A DNA stretch of 64,000 nt, taken from an uncultured Arthrobacter sp. GTDB taxonomy: Bacteria > Actinomycetota > Actinomycetes > Actinomycetales > Micrococcaceae. The notes beneath the pieces are model-generated. The model saw only the letters and a list, made by a program, of their open reading frames with translations, made no database searches and was not told the DNA's origin. Where the stretch lies: positions 62,001 to 126,000 of the forward strand of contig NZ_CANLXP010000008.1 of assembly GCF_947495145.1 (NCBI RefSeq). Reading direction: 5' to 3'. This document shows positions 33,023 through 41,887 of this stretch, piece after piece. The number at the start of each line of letters is the position of its first letter. Position 1 is the stretch's first letter. The translations under genes were made by a program, and so were the position numbers.

Positions 33023-35076
33023 GGGTGCCTTTCTTGTGCCGCGAAGGCGCGGATGGCGTCGGGTGTCAGAGTGCCGTCGGCAATGAGGACGGTGACTGAG
33101 CGGGTCAGGGGAGCGTCCCGGGTGGTTGCTGCGGGACGGTCCCAGGCAAGTGCCAATCCAACACCCGGGTAGCCTTCGGAGCGTACAAACCAGGGATCGA
33201 TCGCGTTGTCATTGGGTAGGAAGAGCAGCGTAGCTGGCCGGCCGCCGAAGCTGCCCTGCCAGCACAGCCAGTCAGACACGGTGCCGTGAACGCCCGCCTC
33301 ACCGGAAGCGTCCGCCGTCGTAATAGAGGCGCCGTCACACGTGGGAAGGCGCCAGAAGAAGCCGCCGTAACCGCCGCCTGCCCGCCCGTTCGATCCGGGG
33401 CTTCCGATGAGAACTTCACCGTCACCTACGGGTGTCAGGGAGAAGTCGACGGTGAGTGCCCAAACGGCGTCATTCACCGTGCCCCAGCTGATACGGCGGA
33501 CTTCATCGAGCAGAGCGGCGCCGTCGGGGCCGGTCCAGCGCAGCGTCTCGTTCAGGGAGTCGCCATGCTGCGTGATTCCGGTCCGGGAGATCCGGCCGTG
33601 GTCGGGGCGCCAGACGTAGCCCTGCTCCTCGCGGCGGTAGGTCCGGCCGCCCCAGATGTTCACGCCGTCGACGTCCTGTACCGCAACACCTGCGCCGAGG
33701 TGCCAGACGTGGTCAGCCGGGAAATGGTCGGTCACGGCCACGCCGGCGAGCGTTGTGACCGGGTGCAGGTAGGGGCGCGGTGAGAGGAAGGGGGAGACGG
33801 CGGTGCCGTCCCGATAGGAGCCGACCTCACGGCCGTCCAGTACAAGCGGTAACGACGACGACGCCGGCCGCGCCCAGCCCGGGTCCAGTTCAGACAGGGT
33901 CGCCTGGGCGAGGCAGGCCCGCTGCAGGAGGTCCTCGATGCCGTTCACTATGGGGTGGGCTTCGTCGCCGTCGCCGATCCAGGTGACGTACGAGGGATCA
34001 ATGGGATGTGGCGGCGGGGCCAGCCGGACGGCGTCGAGCACCCGCATGAATGCGCCGGCGGAGGAAAGGGGGCTGAGCAGCGGAGTGCCGGTCGTGCGGT
34101 GTTCGAGCAGATTCTCGAGCAGGTTGGCGCGGCCGAAACGCTCGGTGTCTGTGCCCTGTGCCGTGGTGACGGCCAACTCGTCCTCGGTGTAGTACAGGAC
34201 GGCCGCTCCCTGTGTGCCGTGGAGGGTGACGCTGGGTCGCGTCTGCTCCGCGGCACACAGGGTGAGTGCGAGTGTCACCACCGTGCCGGATGCTGTGTGC
34301 ACCCGGATGGTGGACGTGTCATCGCACTCGATGTCGTGGGCCCGGTAGAGGTCCGTTTCGACGGTAGCCACGTCGGACGCCTTCCTTGCACCGGCCACAC
34401 GAAGGGCGGTTGCAACCGCATGGGCGAGCGGATTGGTGGCCACGCCGTCGACCACGTCCACTCCGTCCAGCGTCCGCTTCCCCGCCCAGCGGGAGCGTCC
34501 GAAGTAGCCCCGGGTCCGCACCCACGTACCCAGCGCACTGACGCCCCTAACCGAACCCAGCGTTCCCGATGCCACGAGATCGTCGAGCCGGTCAAGCGCT
34601 GCCGAGCCCAGGCTTTGAAACCCGGTCTGCACGGCAACGCCTGCCTTGTCTGCGGCGGCTAGGAGCGAGTGGTACTGCTCCATCGACGCCACCGGAGGTT
34701 TCTCCACGTACACATCCGCCCCGGCCGCGATCGCCGCGTGGGCGAGCGGGGCATGGGCCTGGATGGGGGTGGCAATAACGACGACGTCGGGCGTCGTCCC
34801 CGCTGCGAGCAGGTCCTCCAGATTCGCGAACACGCCCACCCCGGCACCCAGCGTCCCGTCCTCGGGCGGACGGGGGTCCGCCACGGCAACCAGCCGTGCG
34901 GCGCCGTCGTCCTCCAACCGGCGAAGGTTGTCGAGGTGCCGGGCACCATACCCATGGACACCGACCAGGGCCACGCGGGCAACGCGGACGGAGCCCTCGC
35001 GATCGGAATCAACGCGGGATTGGTCGTTGCCTTCCGGAAGATCGAATGGGTGCGGTGCGGGGTCGAGCATGTTCAT
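33019..35076 (-). CDS. Gfo/Idh/MocA oxidoreductase fused to a PmoA-like (DUF6807) domain
   Basis: A 685-residue two-domain protein. Residues about 33-395 form an NAD(P)-dependent oxidoreductase (VALVGVHGYGARHLDNL, EKP at 125-127). From about 405 onwards the sequence matches the PmoA family: FLSPRPYLHPVTTLAGV, TDHFPADHVWHLGAGVAV, VNIWGGRTY, GGYGGFFWR and DWLCWQGSFGGRP. The PmoA domain is named after methane oxidation loci but has no established activity; it is common next to sugar oxidoreductases. Both parts look intact. It lies directly after the two binding proteins and is coupled to the M24-like gene. Start ATG 35076 or 35070. Confidence 0.85.
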   Translation of the reverse strand: MNMLDPAPHPFDLPEGNDQSRVDSDREGSVRVARVALVGVHGYGARHLDNLRRLEDDGAARLVAVADPRPPEDGTLGAGVGVFANLEDLLAAGTTPDVVVIATPIQAHAPLAHAAIAAGADVYVEKPPVASMEQYHSLLAAADKAGVAVQTGFQSLGSAALDRLDDLVASGTLGSVRGVSALGTWVRTRGYFGRSRWAGKRTLDGVDVVDGVATNPLAHAVATALRVAGARKASDVATVETDLYRAHDIECDDTSTIRVHTASGTVVTLALTLCAAEQTRPSVTLHGTQGAAVLYYTEDELAVTTAQGTDTERFGRANLLENLLEHRTTGTPLLSPLSSAGAFMRVLDAVRLAPPPHPIDPSYVTWIGDGDEAHPIVNGIEDLLQRACLAQATLSELDPGWARPASSSLPLVLDGREVGSYRDGTAVSPFLSPRPYLHPVTTLAGVAVTDHFPADHVWHLGAGVAVQDVDGVNIWGGRTYRREEQGYVWRPDHGRISRTGITQHGDSLNETLRWTGPDGAALLDEVRRISWGTVNDAVWALTVDFSLTPVGDGEVLIGSPGSNGRAGGGYGGFFWRLPTCDGASITTADASGEAGVHGTVSDWLCWQGSFGGRPATLLFLPNDNAIDPWFVRSEGYPGVGLALAWDRPAATTRDAPLTRSVTVLIADGTLTPDAIRAFAAQERHP

Positions 35077-35092
35077 TTCCGTTTCTGGATGA

Positions 35093-36406
35093 TCAGCCTG
35101 CGCTGATCATCCCTTCGATTTCTGCGGTCATTTGTTCGGTGGCCTGCTCGGGAGTCAGCTTGTCGAACAGGACCTCGGAAACGTAGCGCTTGACCATGTC
35201 CTGGACGCCGCCGGCTCCCACGGGGGAGGGCAGCGGCGGTTCGGCCATGTCGGGACGGATCTCGTCGAGGAAATCCACCACTGTCTGGTCGTTCTCGTCC
35301 AGTTCCGGGGCGATTGCCGCAGCCATGTCCGGGTTGGCGGGTACTCCGCGGTCAACGAGCATCTTCTTGGCGGCATCCGGGTTGTTTGCCAGGTAGTTCA
35401 CGAACTCCGCGGCGGCTTCCTGGTCATCGGACTGGCTTGAGATCGACCAGTACATTGATGCCTTGTAGTACATGCCGTTCTCGTCGGCCGACCCGCTGTC
35501 CGACGGTACGCGCAGCATGGTCACGTCACTGCCGCTGGCGGTGCGGAGGGCCGAAAGCTGGTTGGACCAGTACCAGCCCATCGCTGCCCGGTTGGTGGCG
35601 AAACCGCCGGCTTCGAAGGAGCCTGACATTTCCTCGGTGTAGCGGGCGGCGCTCGGGCCGCCGCCGTCGCGTACCTCGAGGAGATGCTCAAACCACGCTG
35701 TGGCGTTCTCCGGCGAGTAGCCTACGGTGCCCGGTTCGTCGTCGTTATACAGGTTTTCACCGTGCTGGCGGAGCCAGATTCTCAGGTCGACGTCCTGTGC
35801 GCCGTAGTCGGTGCCGACAATGTCGCCGCCCAACTTCTCGCTCAGCTCGGCGGAAATGCGGTAGTAGTCGTCCCAGGTCCAGGTGCTGTCATCCGGGAGT
35901 TCCATCCCGGCCTGCTCGAAGAGGTCCCTGTTGGCCATGAGCACGTAGGCATTCTGCCCGGTGCTGAGGCCGTACAGGCCCTCCTCGTAGCGGCCAAGGT
36001 TCAGGGAGGCGTCGTCGAACTTGGAGGTGTCAAGGCCTTCGAGTGTGCTGAGGTCGGCAAGCGCGCCGCGGCCGGCATATTCCTGGAGATACTTTTCGTC
36101 CATGGTGATGACGTCCGGGGCGTCGCGACCGGCGGTGGTGGTTGCGAGCTTGTCCCAGTAGCCGCCGAAGTCGGAGTACTCACCCTCGATGGTGATGCCC
36201 TCGTTCTCCGCTTCGAACATGTCGATGATATCCTGGTTCGCCACATGGCGGGGATCAGAGCCCCACCAGGAGAAGCGGAGGTTTCCGTCACCGGCAGCGG
36301 CGCTGTCACCGCCGCCGCCGTTCCCGCAGGCCCCCAGTGACACGGTGAGCACTACGGCGGCAGCCGCAGCCGTAAGAGTTCGCGTGGAGCGAGAGAAGTT
36401 CTTCAT
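35093..36406 (-). CDS. Sugar-binding lipoprotein, second tandem copy
   Basis: A 437-residue solute-binding protein with signal peptide and lipobox SLGAC. It is a close paralogue of the product of 36461-37765: the same order of motifs (SWWGSDPRH, GYWDKLATTTAGRDAPDVITMDEKY, LYGLSTGQNAY, STWTWDDYY, YKASMYW, VDRGVPANPDMAAAI) and the same C-terminus EGMISAG, but with many substitutions. Even the ribosome site and bases before the ATG match (AGAGATTCA). It is most likely a duplicated gene with a shifted ligand range, serving the two permeases upstream in the operon. Confidence 0.9.
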   Translation of the reverse strand: MKNFSRSTRTLTAAAAAVVLTVSLGACGNGGGGDSAAAGDGNLRFSWWGSDPRHVANQDIIDMFEAENEGITIEGEYSDFGGYWDKLATTTAGRDAPDVITMDEKYLQEYAGRGALADLSTLEGLDTSKFDDASLNLGRYEEGLYGLSTGQNAYVLMANRDLFEQAGMELPDDSTWTWDDYYRISAELSEKLGGDIVGTDYGAQDVDLRIWLRQHGENLYNDDEPGTVGYSPENATAWFEHLLEVRDGGGPSAARYTEEMSGSFEAGGFATNRAAMGWYWSNQLSALRTASGSDVTMLRVPSDSGSADENGMYYKASMYWSISSQSDDQEAAAEFVNYLANNPDAAKKMLVDRGVPANPDMAAAIAPELDENDQTVVDFLDEIRPDMAEPPLPSPVGAGGVQDMVKRYVSEVLFDKLTPEQATEQMTAEIEGMISAG

Positions 36407-36460
36407 TGAATCTCTTTCTGTCTTATCGGATGGATATCTGTTCGCTTGAATGGTGCGTGG

Positions 36461-37765
36461 TCAACCTGCGCTGATCATGCCTTCGATTTCAGCGGTCAGC
36501 TGCTCGGTTGCTTCCTCGGGGGTGAGGTTGTCGAACAGGACCTCACCGACGTAGCGGACGATGGTCTCCTGGACGGTTCCTGCGCCGATGGGCGAGGGCT
36601 TCGGCGAGTCGGAAACCTCGGGCTCGATCTCCTCGAGGAAGGAGACAACCGTCTGCTGGGACTCATCGAGCTTCGGTTCGATGGCCGCAGCCATGTCCGG
36701 GTTGGCAGGAACACCGCGGTCCACGAGCATCTTCTCGGCGGCGGCCGGATCGTTGGCCAGGAAGTTCACGAAGTCGGCTGCGGCTGCCTGGTCATCAGAC
36801 TGGCTGGAGACGGACCAGTACATGGAGGCCTTGTAGTACATGCCGTTGTCCTCGGCATTGCCGGACGGGGACGGTACCCGGAGGATGCGGATGTCGTCTC
36901 CGGTGGCGGCGCGCAGGGCGCCGAGCTGGTTGGACCAGTACCATCCCATGGCGGTCTTCTTCGTCGGGAAGTTCTCTGCCTCGAAGGTTCCGGCAGCGGC
37001 TTCGGTGAATTGCGCCGCGCTGACTCCGCCGCCGGTGTCACGGACATGGAGCAGATGCTCGAACCAGGAGAGCAGGTTCTCCGGCGAGTAGCCCACGGTG
37101 CCCGGCTCATCCTCGCTGTACAGCTTCTCGCCGTTCTGGCGCAGCCAGATGCGCAGGTCACCGTCGAGTGCGCCGTAGTCGGTTCCCGCAACCTCGCCCA
37201 GGTTCTCGCTGATCGTGGCCGAGATTTCGTAGTAGTCATCCCAGGTCCAGGTGCTGTCATCCGGGATTTCCACGCCGGCTTCGGCGAAGAGGTCCGCGTT
37301 GACCATGACCGAGTAGGCGTTCTGGCCGGTGCTCAGCCCGTACACGCCGTCCTCGTAACGCCCGAGGTCAAGCGCCGCTTCGGGGAACTTGGACAGGTCG
37401 AGATTCTCGAGTTCGGTGAGGTCCGTCAGCGCGCCGCGGCCCGCATACTCCATGATGTATTTCTCGTCCATGGTGATGACGTCCGGCGCATCCCGGCCCG
37501 CCGTCGTCGTCGCCAGCTTGTCCCAGTAACCGGAGAAGTCGGAGAATTCGCCGGCTACGGTGACGCCCTCGTTGTTCGACTCGTAGATGTCGATGATTTC
37601 CTGAGTTGCCTCGTGGCGTGGGTCCGAGCCCCACCAGGAGAAACGGAGGTTGCCGTCGCCGGCAGATTCACTGCCGCCGTTTCCGCAGGCTCCCATCGAC
37701 AAGCCAAGGACGACGGCGAGGGAGGCTGCGGTAAGGGTGCGGGCAGGACGCGAGAACTTCTTCAT
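36461..37765 (-). CDS. Sugar-binding lipoprotein, first tandem copy
   Basis: A 434-residue binding protein with signal peptide and lipobox SMGAC. ATG 37765 has AAAGAGA upstream and gives MKKFSRPARTL, parallel to MKNFSRSTRTL in the paralogue; a TTG 15 bp earlier is less likely. It belongs to the oligosaccharide-binding family 1. It follows the two permease genes in the order of transcription and is followed by its paralogue after 54 bp. Confidence 0.92.
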   Translation of the reverse strand: MKKFSRPARTLTAASLAVVLGLSMGACGNGGSESAGDGNLRFSWWGSDPRHEATQEIIDIYESNNEGVTVAGEFSDFSGYWDKLATTTAGRDAPDVITMDEKYIMEYAGRGALTDLTELENLDLSKFPEAALDLGRYEDGVYGLSTGQNAYSVMVNADLFAEAGVEIPDDSTWTWDDYYEISATISENLGEVAGTDYGALDGDLRIWLRQNGEKLYSEDEPGTVGYSPENLLSWFEHLLHVRDTGGGVSAAQFTEAAAGTFEAENFPTKKTAMGWYWSNQLGALRAATGDDIRILRVPSPSGNAEDNGMYYKASMYWSVSSQSDDQAAAADFVNFLANDPAAAEKMLVDRGVPANPDMAAAIEPKLDESQQTVVSFLEEIEPEVSDSPKPSPIGAGTVQETIVRYVGEVLFDNLTPEEATEQLTAEIEGMISAG

Positions 37766-37812
37766 TGAATCTCTTTCCAATCTTTTAGCTGTTGTCTGGT
37801 GACGTGAGCGGT

Positions 37813-38751
37813 CTATTTGATGCCTGTGGTGGCGATGCCCTTGACCAGGTACTTCTGGCCGAACAGGAAGACCAGGAAGACGGGCAGGAGGGAAACGATG
37901 GACATGGCAAACATCGAGCCCCAGGAGGAGGTGGCGGTGCTGTCCACGAAGGAGCGCAAGGCAACCGGCACCGTGTACATCTCGGGGTCGGTCAGGTAGA
38001 TCAGCTGGCTGAAGAAGTCGTTCCAGGTCCAGATGAAGGTGAAGATGGTGGTGGTTGCGAGTGCGGGCATCATCAGCGGAAGGATGATTCTGGTGAAGAT
38101 CCGCACATGGCCGCAGCCGTCAATGCGCGCGGCTTCATCCAGTTCCTTCGGCAAACCGCGGATGAACTGCACCATGAGGAACACGAAGAACGCGTCCGTG
38201 GCGAGCAGCTTGGGGAGCACCAGCGGAATGAAGGTGTTCACCCAGCCCAGCTCGGAGAAGATGATGTACTGCGGCACGATGATCACGTGGATCGGCAGCA
38301 TGATCGTCATGAGCATGATCGCGAACAGCAGATTACGACGGCGGAACTTCAGCCGGGCAAACGCGTAGGCCGCCATGGAGCAGGACACGAGGTTTCCGAT
38401 GATCGAGCCGATCACCACGATCATCGAGTTGATCATGTAGTGCCCGAACGGTGACTGGAGTGCGTTCCAGCCTTCCGTGTAGTTGCTGACCTCGAAGCTG
38501 GTGAGCCAGAGGCCGGCCTCGCGGAAAATTACGTCATTCGGCCGCAGCGAACTCACCAGCATCCACAGCAGCGGGTAGAGCATGATGATGCCGAAGGCGA
38601 TGAGCACGAGGTGCTTGAGCAGCCGGCGCCCGGCGCTTCCGCCCAACTCCTCGCTGTTCCGGTTCTTTCGGCGGGTCGGCGGCGCGGCAGGGGTCTGCTT
38701 CAACCCCGCGGCGGGGGCTGTGCTGGTCTGGGGCGCGATATTAGTCGTCAT
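37813..38751 (-). CDS. ABC sugar permease, MalG type
   Basis: A 312-residue permease with about six membrane segments. The EAA loop is ELDEAARIDGCGHVRIFTRI near residue 205. The N-terminus is a long hydrophilic tail rich in Thr, Pro and Arg (residues 1-45). The gene overlaps the MalF-type gene by 11 bp. Confidence 0.93.
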   Translation of the reverse strand: MTTNIAPQTSTAPAAGLKQTPAAPPTRRKNRNSEELGGSAGRRLLKHLVLIAFGIIMLYPLLWMLVSSLRPNDVIFREAGLWLTSFEVSNYTEGWNALQSPFGHYMINSMIVVIGSIIGNLVSCSMAAYAFARLKFRRRNLLFAIMLMTIMLPIHVIIVPQYIIFSELGWVNTFIPLVLPKLLATDAFFVFLMVQFIRGLPKELDEAARIDGCGHVRIFTRIILPLMMPALATTTIFTFIWTWNDFFSQLIYLTDPEMYTVPVALRSFVDSTATSSWGSMFAMSIVSLLPVFLVFLFGQKYLVKGIATTGIK

Positions 38752-39685
38752 AGAACACCCACCATTTCGAGGCGATGAAGTTGATGAAGGTGAAGGCCGC
38801 GATGATGAGCAGCAGCAGCCAGGCCATGGCCGAGGCGTAGCCCATATTGAAGTTGCCGAAGCCTTGCTGGTAGAGGTACAGCGTGAAGAACATGGTCGAG
38901 TCCGCGGGTCCGCCGGTGCCGCCAGAGACGACGAACGCCTGGGTGAAGGACTGGAACGCTCCGATGATCTGCAACACCAGGTTGAAGAAGATGATCGGGG
39001 TGAGCAGCGGGGCCGTGATGGTGGTGAACTGCCGCACCTTCGAGGCGCCGTCCATGGCCGCTGCCTCGTAGTACATGGTGGGAATCTGGCGGAGACCGGC
39101 CAGGAAGATCACCATCGGTGCGCCGAACGTCCAGACATTGAGCACCATCAGCGTGCCCAGCGCCGTGGACGGGTCAGCGATCCAGCCCATGCCCTCGATG
39201 CCCACCAGCGCCAGGAGCTGGTTGATGAGCCCGGAGGTGCCGAAGATCTGCCGCCACAGCACCGCGATGGCAACGGAGCCACCGAGCAGGGAGGGCAGGT
39301 AGTAGATGGAGCGGTAAAAGCTGAGGCCGCGCATCCCGCGGTCCAGGATCAGTGCAAGCGCCAGTGCCGCAATGAGCTGGAGAGGGACCGAGACAAAGAC
39401 GTAGAGGAAGGTGACACCGAGTGAGTTCTGGAGACGGGTGTCCTCGAACATCCGGGAATAGTTCTCCAGGCCGGTCCATTCGGGCGGCTGGAGCAGGTTG
39501 TAATCCGTGAAGGAAAGGTAGAGCGACGCCGCCATGGGGCCAATGGTGATGAGCACCAGACCCACCAGCCAGGGAGCGAGGAACAGGTAGGAGACCCGCT
39601 CCTCCTTCTTCTCCGCAGCGGTGAGCTTCCGCTTCTTTCCTCGCGGCTCTTTCTTCAGCCGCGACACTTCAGTCAAAGCTGACAT
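38741..39685 (-). CDS. ABC sugar permease, MalF type
   Basis: A 314-residue permease, first gene of the transport operon. The N-terminus is strongly basic (RLKKEPRGKKRKLTAAEKKE), then the first membrane helix LFLAPWLVGLVLITIGPM. The EAA motif is YYEAAAMDGASKVRQFTTI near residue 217. No ATPase gene is present in the operon. Control is through the twin AGAAAACGYTTTCT operators upstream. Confidence 0.93.
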   Translation of the reverse strand: MSALTEVSRLKKEPRGKKRKLTAAEKKEERVSYLFLAPWLVGLVLITIGPMAASLYLSFTDYNLLQPPEWTGLENYSRMFEDTRLQNSLGVTFLYVFVSVPLQLIAALALALILDRGMRGLSFYRSIYYLPSLLGGSVAIAVLWRQIFGTSGLINQLLALVGIEGMGWIADPSTALGTLMVLNVWTFGAPMVIFLAGLRQIPTMYYEAAAMDGASKVRQFTTITAPLLTPIIFFNLVLQIIGAFQSFTQAFVVSGGTGGPADSTMFFTLYLYQQGFGNFNMGYASAMAWLLLLIIAAFTFINFIASKWWVFYDD

Positions 39686-39798
39686 CGCCGGTCCTTTCCG
39701 CGGAGTGGCGGGGGCGTTCCGGCGCCGCCGCGTGCGCGTCGTTCGGAAGCTTCATGGGGAACCTTCTGTCGGGTTGTAGGGCATCTGTCTCGGGTGCG

Positions 39799-39869
39799 AG
39801 AAAACGCTTTCTCGGGATTCCACTTGACCCTAGTGTGTGATGCGCCACACGTCAAGGAAAACGTTTTCT
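39799..39869 (-). promoter_or_regulatory. Promoter flanked by twin LacI operators (transport operon)
   Basis: On the minus strand TTGACG (39855-39850) and TAGGGT (39832-39827) are exactly 17 bp apart. GGAAAACGTTTTCT (39856-39869) adjoins the -35 on its upstream side and AGAAAACGCTTTCT (39799-39812) lies about 15 bp after the -10. Centre spacing is 57 bp. Both match the palindrome at 25046-25059. Confidence 0.8.
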
Positions 39870-39909
39870 GGCGGGAAACTCGGGCGTCATATCACCCCGA
39901 CGTGTCGGG

Positions 39910-41043
39910 TTAGTGCTGCAGCGAAACCGCCAGATAGCTAATAAACTCGCGCAGCATTTCCGGGGTAACCACATGGCCGGCGTCGTACCAGGATCCGGTG
40001 TAGCGACCCGGTTCAGAAGTGGTCAGCGCCGCGAGCAACGCGTCGGCGTCGTGCATGCCGTCGCTGGTGAACAGCGGATCGTGACGGCCGTACTGCACGA
40101 GGTAGCGGCACGCGGTGTTGATCGCCGCAAGCTCCGGCCAGTCGAACGTCCCCGCAAGCCCCGGAGTGGCGAGCAGCCACGAGTGGGTATCGGCGTGGGA
40201 GGGAAAGAGGCCCTCGAAGGTGGTCATCATGCAGCAGACGACGGCGGCACGCACCTCCGGTGCCAGCGCGGACAGTACCAGCGCCCTGCCTCCTCCACCG
40301 GAGAAACCGCCGACGCCGACCCTTCCGTTCTCGACGCCGGGCAGGTTACGCAGGACTTCCAGCGCCGCCAGATCCTCGAGAGCCACCATTCCGGCGTAAC
40401 TCGTGCCGAGGAGGCCTGCGATCTTGGCAAGAGTGTGTTCGTGAAGGGCCGCAGCGGCGTTGTACTCCATGGCGGGTGTTGGTTGCGCACCTTCTTCCCG
40501 CCACAGCGCTCGCCGTGCTGCCAGTCCCTCGGCTACGCGGGCGGGCGGCGGGTCCAGGACGAATCTCCTGCTGCCCCAGGTGAAGGAATCGTGTACCAGG
40601 ACTGCGAAACCGGCGCGCGCCAGGTCGTTGGCGACGGCGTGGCCCGAGTAGAGGTTCTGCTGGACGGCTGTTACCTCGGCGCTGGTTTCGCCGTTGTTTT
40701 CGTCACCGGCATCGATCAGCCGTTCAGCTCCGAGCCACTTGTTGCCGCCGTGGCAGTGGAGCCAAAGCACGCCGGGGAGCTCATGCTGGGCCCTCACGGG
40801 CTTCAGCAGGTAACCCTTGGTGGGCGGGCCGTACGGCAGCTCCCACCCAAGCTCCTGCAGTTCGACGCCGTCGATCACGCTTGTGCGGTGCACAGTGACG
40901 GGCGGTGTAGGGACGGGCCCGGGTACGCCGAGGGCCTGAGCCAGTTCCGCGCTCGCAGCATTGTGCCCCGGATGCTTGCCGAGGCGCCGGACGGCATCGG
41001 GCCAGTCCTCGAAGCCGGCGATCGGGTTGGGCAGAGACGTCAT
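39910..41043 (-). CDS. Alpha/beta hydrolase family protein
   Basis: A 377-residue hydrolase, probably an esterase of the acetyl-xylan-esterase/dienelactone-hydrolase type. The nucleophile elbow is VGGFSGGGGRALV (Ser in GFSGG), and YDAGHVVTPEM near the C-terminus supplies the catalytic His; an Asp in GRHDPLFTSD is the likely third member. LPGVLWLHCHGG is the oxyanion-hole strand. No signal peptide, so intracellular. It is downstream of and overlaps the flavin reductase gene by 4 bp. It faces away from the transport promoter; whether it belongs to the sugar regulon is unclear. Confidence 0.8.
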   Translation of the reverse strand: MTSLPNPIAGFEDWPDAVRRLGKHPGHNAASAELAQALGVPGPVPTPPVTVHRTSVIDGVELQELGWELPYGPPTKGYLLKPVRAQHELPGVLWLHCHGGNKWLGAERLIDAGDENNGETSAEVTAVQQNLYSGHAVANDLARAGFAVLVHDSFTWGSRRFVLDPPPARVAEGLAARRALWREEGAQPTPAMEYNAAAALHEHTLAKIAGLLGTSYAGMVALEDLAALEVLRNLPGVENGRVGVGGFSGGGGRALVLSALAPEVRAAVVCCMMTTFEGLFPSHADTHSWLLATPGLAGTFDWPELAAINTACRYLVQYGRHDPLFTSDGMHDADALLAALTTSEPGRYTGSWYDAGHVVTPEMLREFISYLAVSLQH

Positions 41044-41663
41044 GCGCTATCCGCCGAGAAGGATCCGGGCCAGTCCTGCAGGCGAATCCGGTCGATCTGT
41101 CGAACGTCGCCCAGCGTCCCCCACTCGTTCCGGCCCAGTCGCGACAGCGGCTTGAGGAGGTCCGCCCGGGGGTGGTCGCCGTCGAGCACGTGTTCAGAGA
41201 TAGCGGCGTGCACCACCTCGCCCAGGACCAGTGTGCAGTTGCCGACAGGAACGAGACTGCGCAGGCGGCATTCCAAGGCGATGGGCGATTCATGGACGCG
41301 TGGAGTGTTGATAAAAGTGCTCGGCTCGCGCTGCAGGCCGGCGGCGTCGAACTCGCTGACCTCGGGTCCGAAGGCGGTGGCCGTAGCGTTGATGCGCTCG
41401 AAGAGATTTTCAGGAGTGAAGTTCACGGTGAACTCGCGGGTCGCCCGGATGTTGCGGAGGCTGTCCTTTTCGCCCACGGAGGTGAACTGGATGATCGGCG
41501 GGTCAGTCGACGCAACCGTGAAGAACGAGTGCGGGGCGAGGTTATCCACGCCGTCTCCTGACGTGGAGGCCACCCAGGCGATGGGGCGAGGCACCACCGT
41601 GGCGGTCAACAGTTTGTAGAACGCGGCGGCCGGATGTTGGTCGCGATAAAAGTCCCTGCGCAT
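41040..41663 (-). CDS. Flavin reductase-like FMN-binding protein
   Basis: A 207-residue protein of the FMN-binding split-barrel flavin reductase family. The N-terminal AFYKLLTATVVPRPIAWVAS and APHSFFTVASTDPPIIQFTS are the FMN-binding signatures of this group. TREFTVNF and ALECRL also fit. It could supply reduced flavin or act alone as an FMN-dependent reductase. It is coupled with the downstream hydrolase. Confidence 0.85.
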   Translation of the reverse strand: MRRDFYRDQHPAAAFYKLLTATVVPRPIAWVASTSGDGVDNLAPHSFFTVASTDPPIIQFTSVGEKDSLRNIRATREFTVNFTPENLFERINATATAFGPEVSEFDAAGLQREPSTFINTPRVHESPIALECRLRSLVPVGNCTLVLGEVVHAAISEHVLDGDHPRADLLKPLSRLGRNEWGTLGDVRQIDRIRLQDWPGSFSADSA

Positions 41664-41742
41664 GTATCGAGCGTAAGGTGCGCCGGCGTCACACCGCGAA
41701 GCATCCCACCGGATCGGGGCTTCCGCTGGCAGGCGGGCTCAA

Positions 41743-41813
41743 CTGGGAAAGCCCGCTCCATCGGGAAGGGGTTGTTCACTGGGAAGGCGGGTTCCACTGG
41801 GAAGGTCGGGATC
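41743..41813. repeat. Four ~18-bp direct repeats
   Basis: The motif AYYGGGAARG recurs at 41743, 41760, 41778 and 41796, spaced 17-18 bp. The array lies in the 224-bp gap between the flavin reductase start and the SRPBCC stop, which otherwise shows nothing recognisable. Confidence 0.6.
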
Positions 41814-41887
41814 CAAGGAACGTCGGACCTTCCCAGCGGAACCTGTCTTTGAAAGAGAGGTGCGGTTGCCGTCGGCTTTGTGCCGAC

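Noticed and set aside
36446-37768. 440-codon plus-strand frame opposite a binding-protein gene
   Set aside because: Exact antisense of the lipoprotein gene, which has a signal peptide, ribosome site and paralogue.
39913-41619. 568-codon plus-strand frame opposite the hydrolase and flavin reductase genes
   Set aside because: Both minus-strand genes have clear family motifs and a 4-bp overlap; the long plus frame is caused by high GC in the third codon position.
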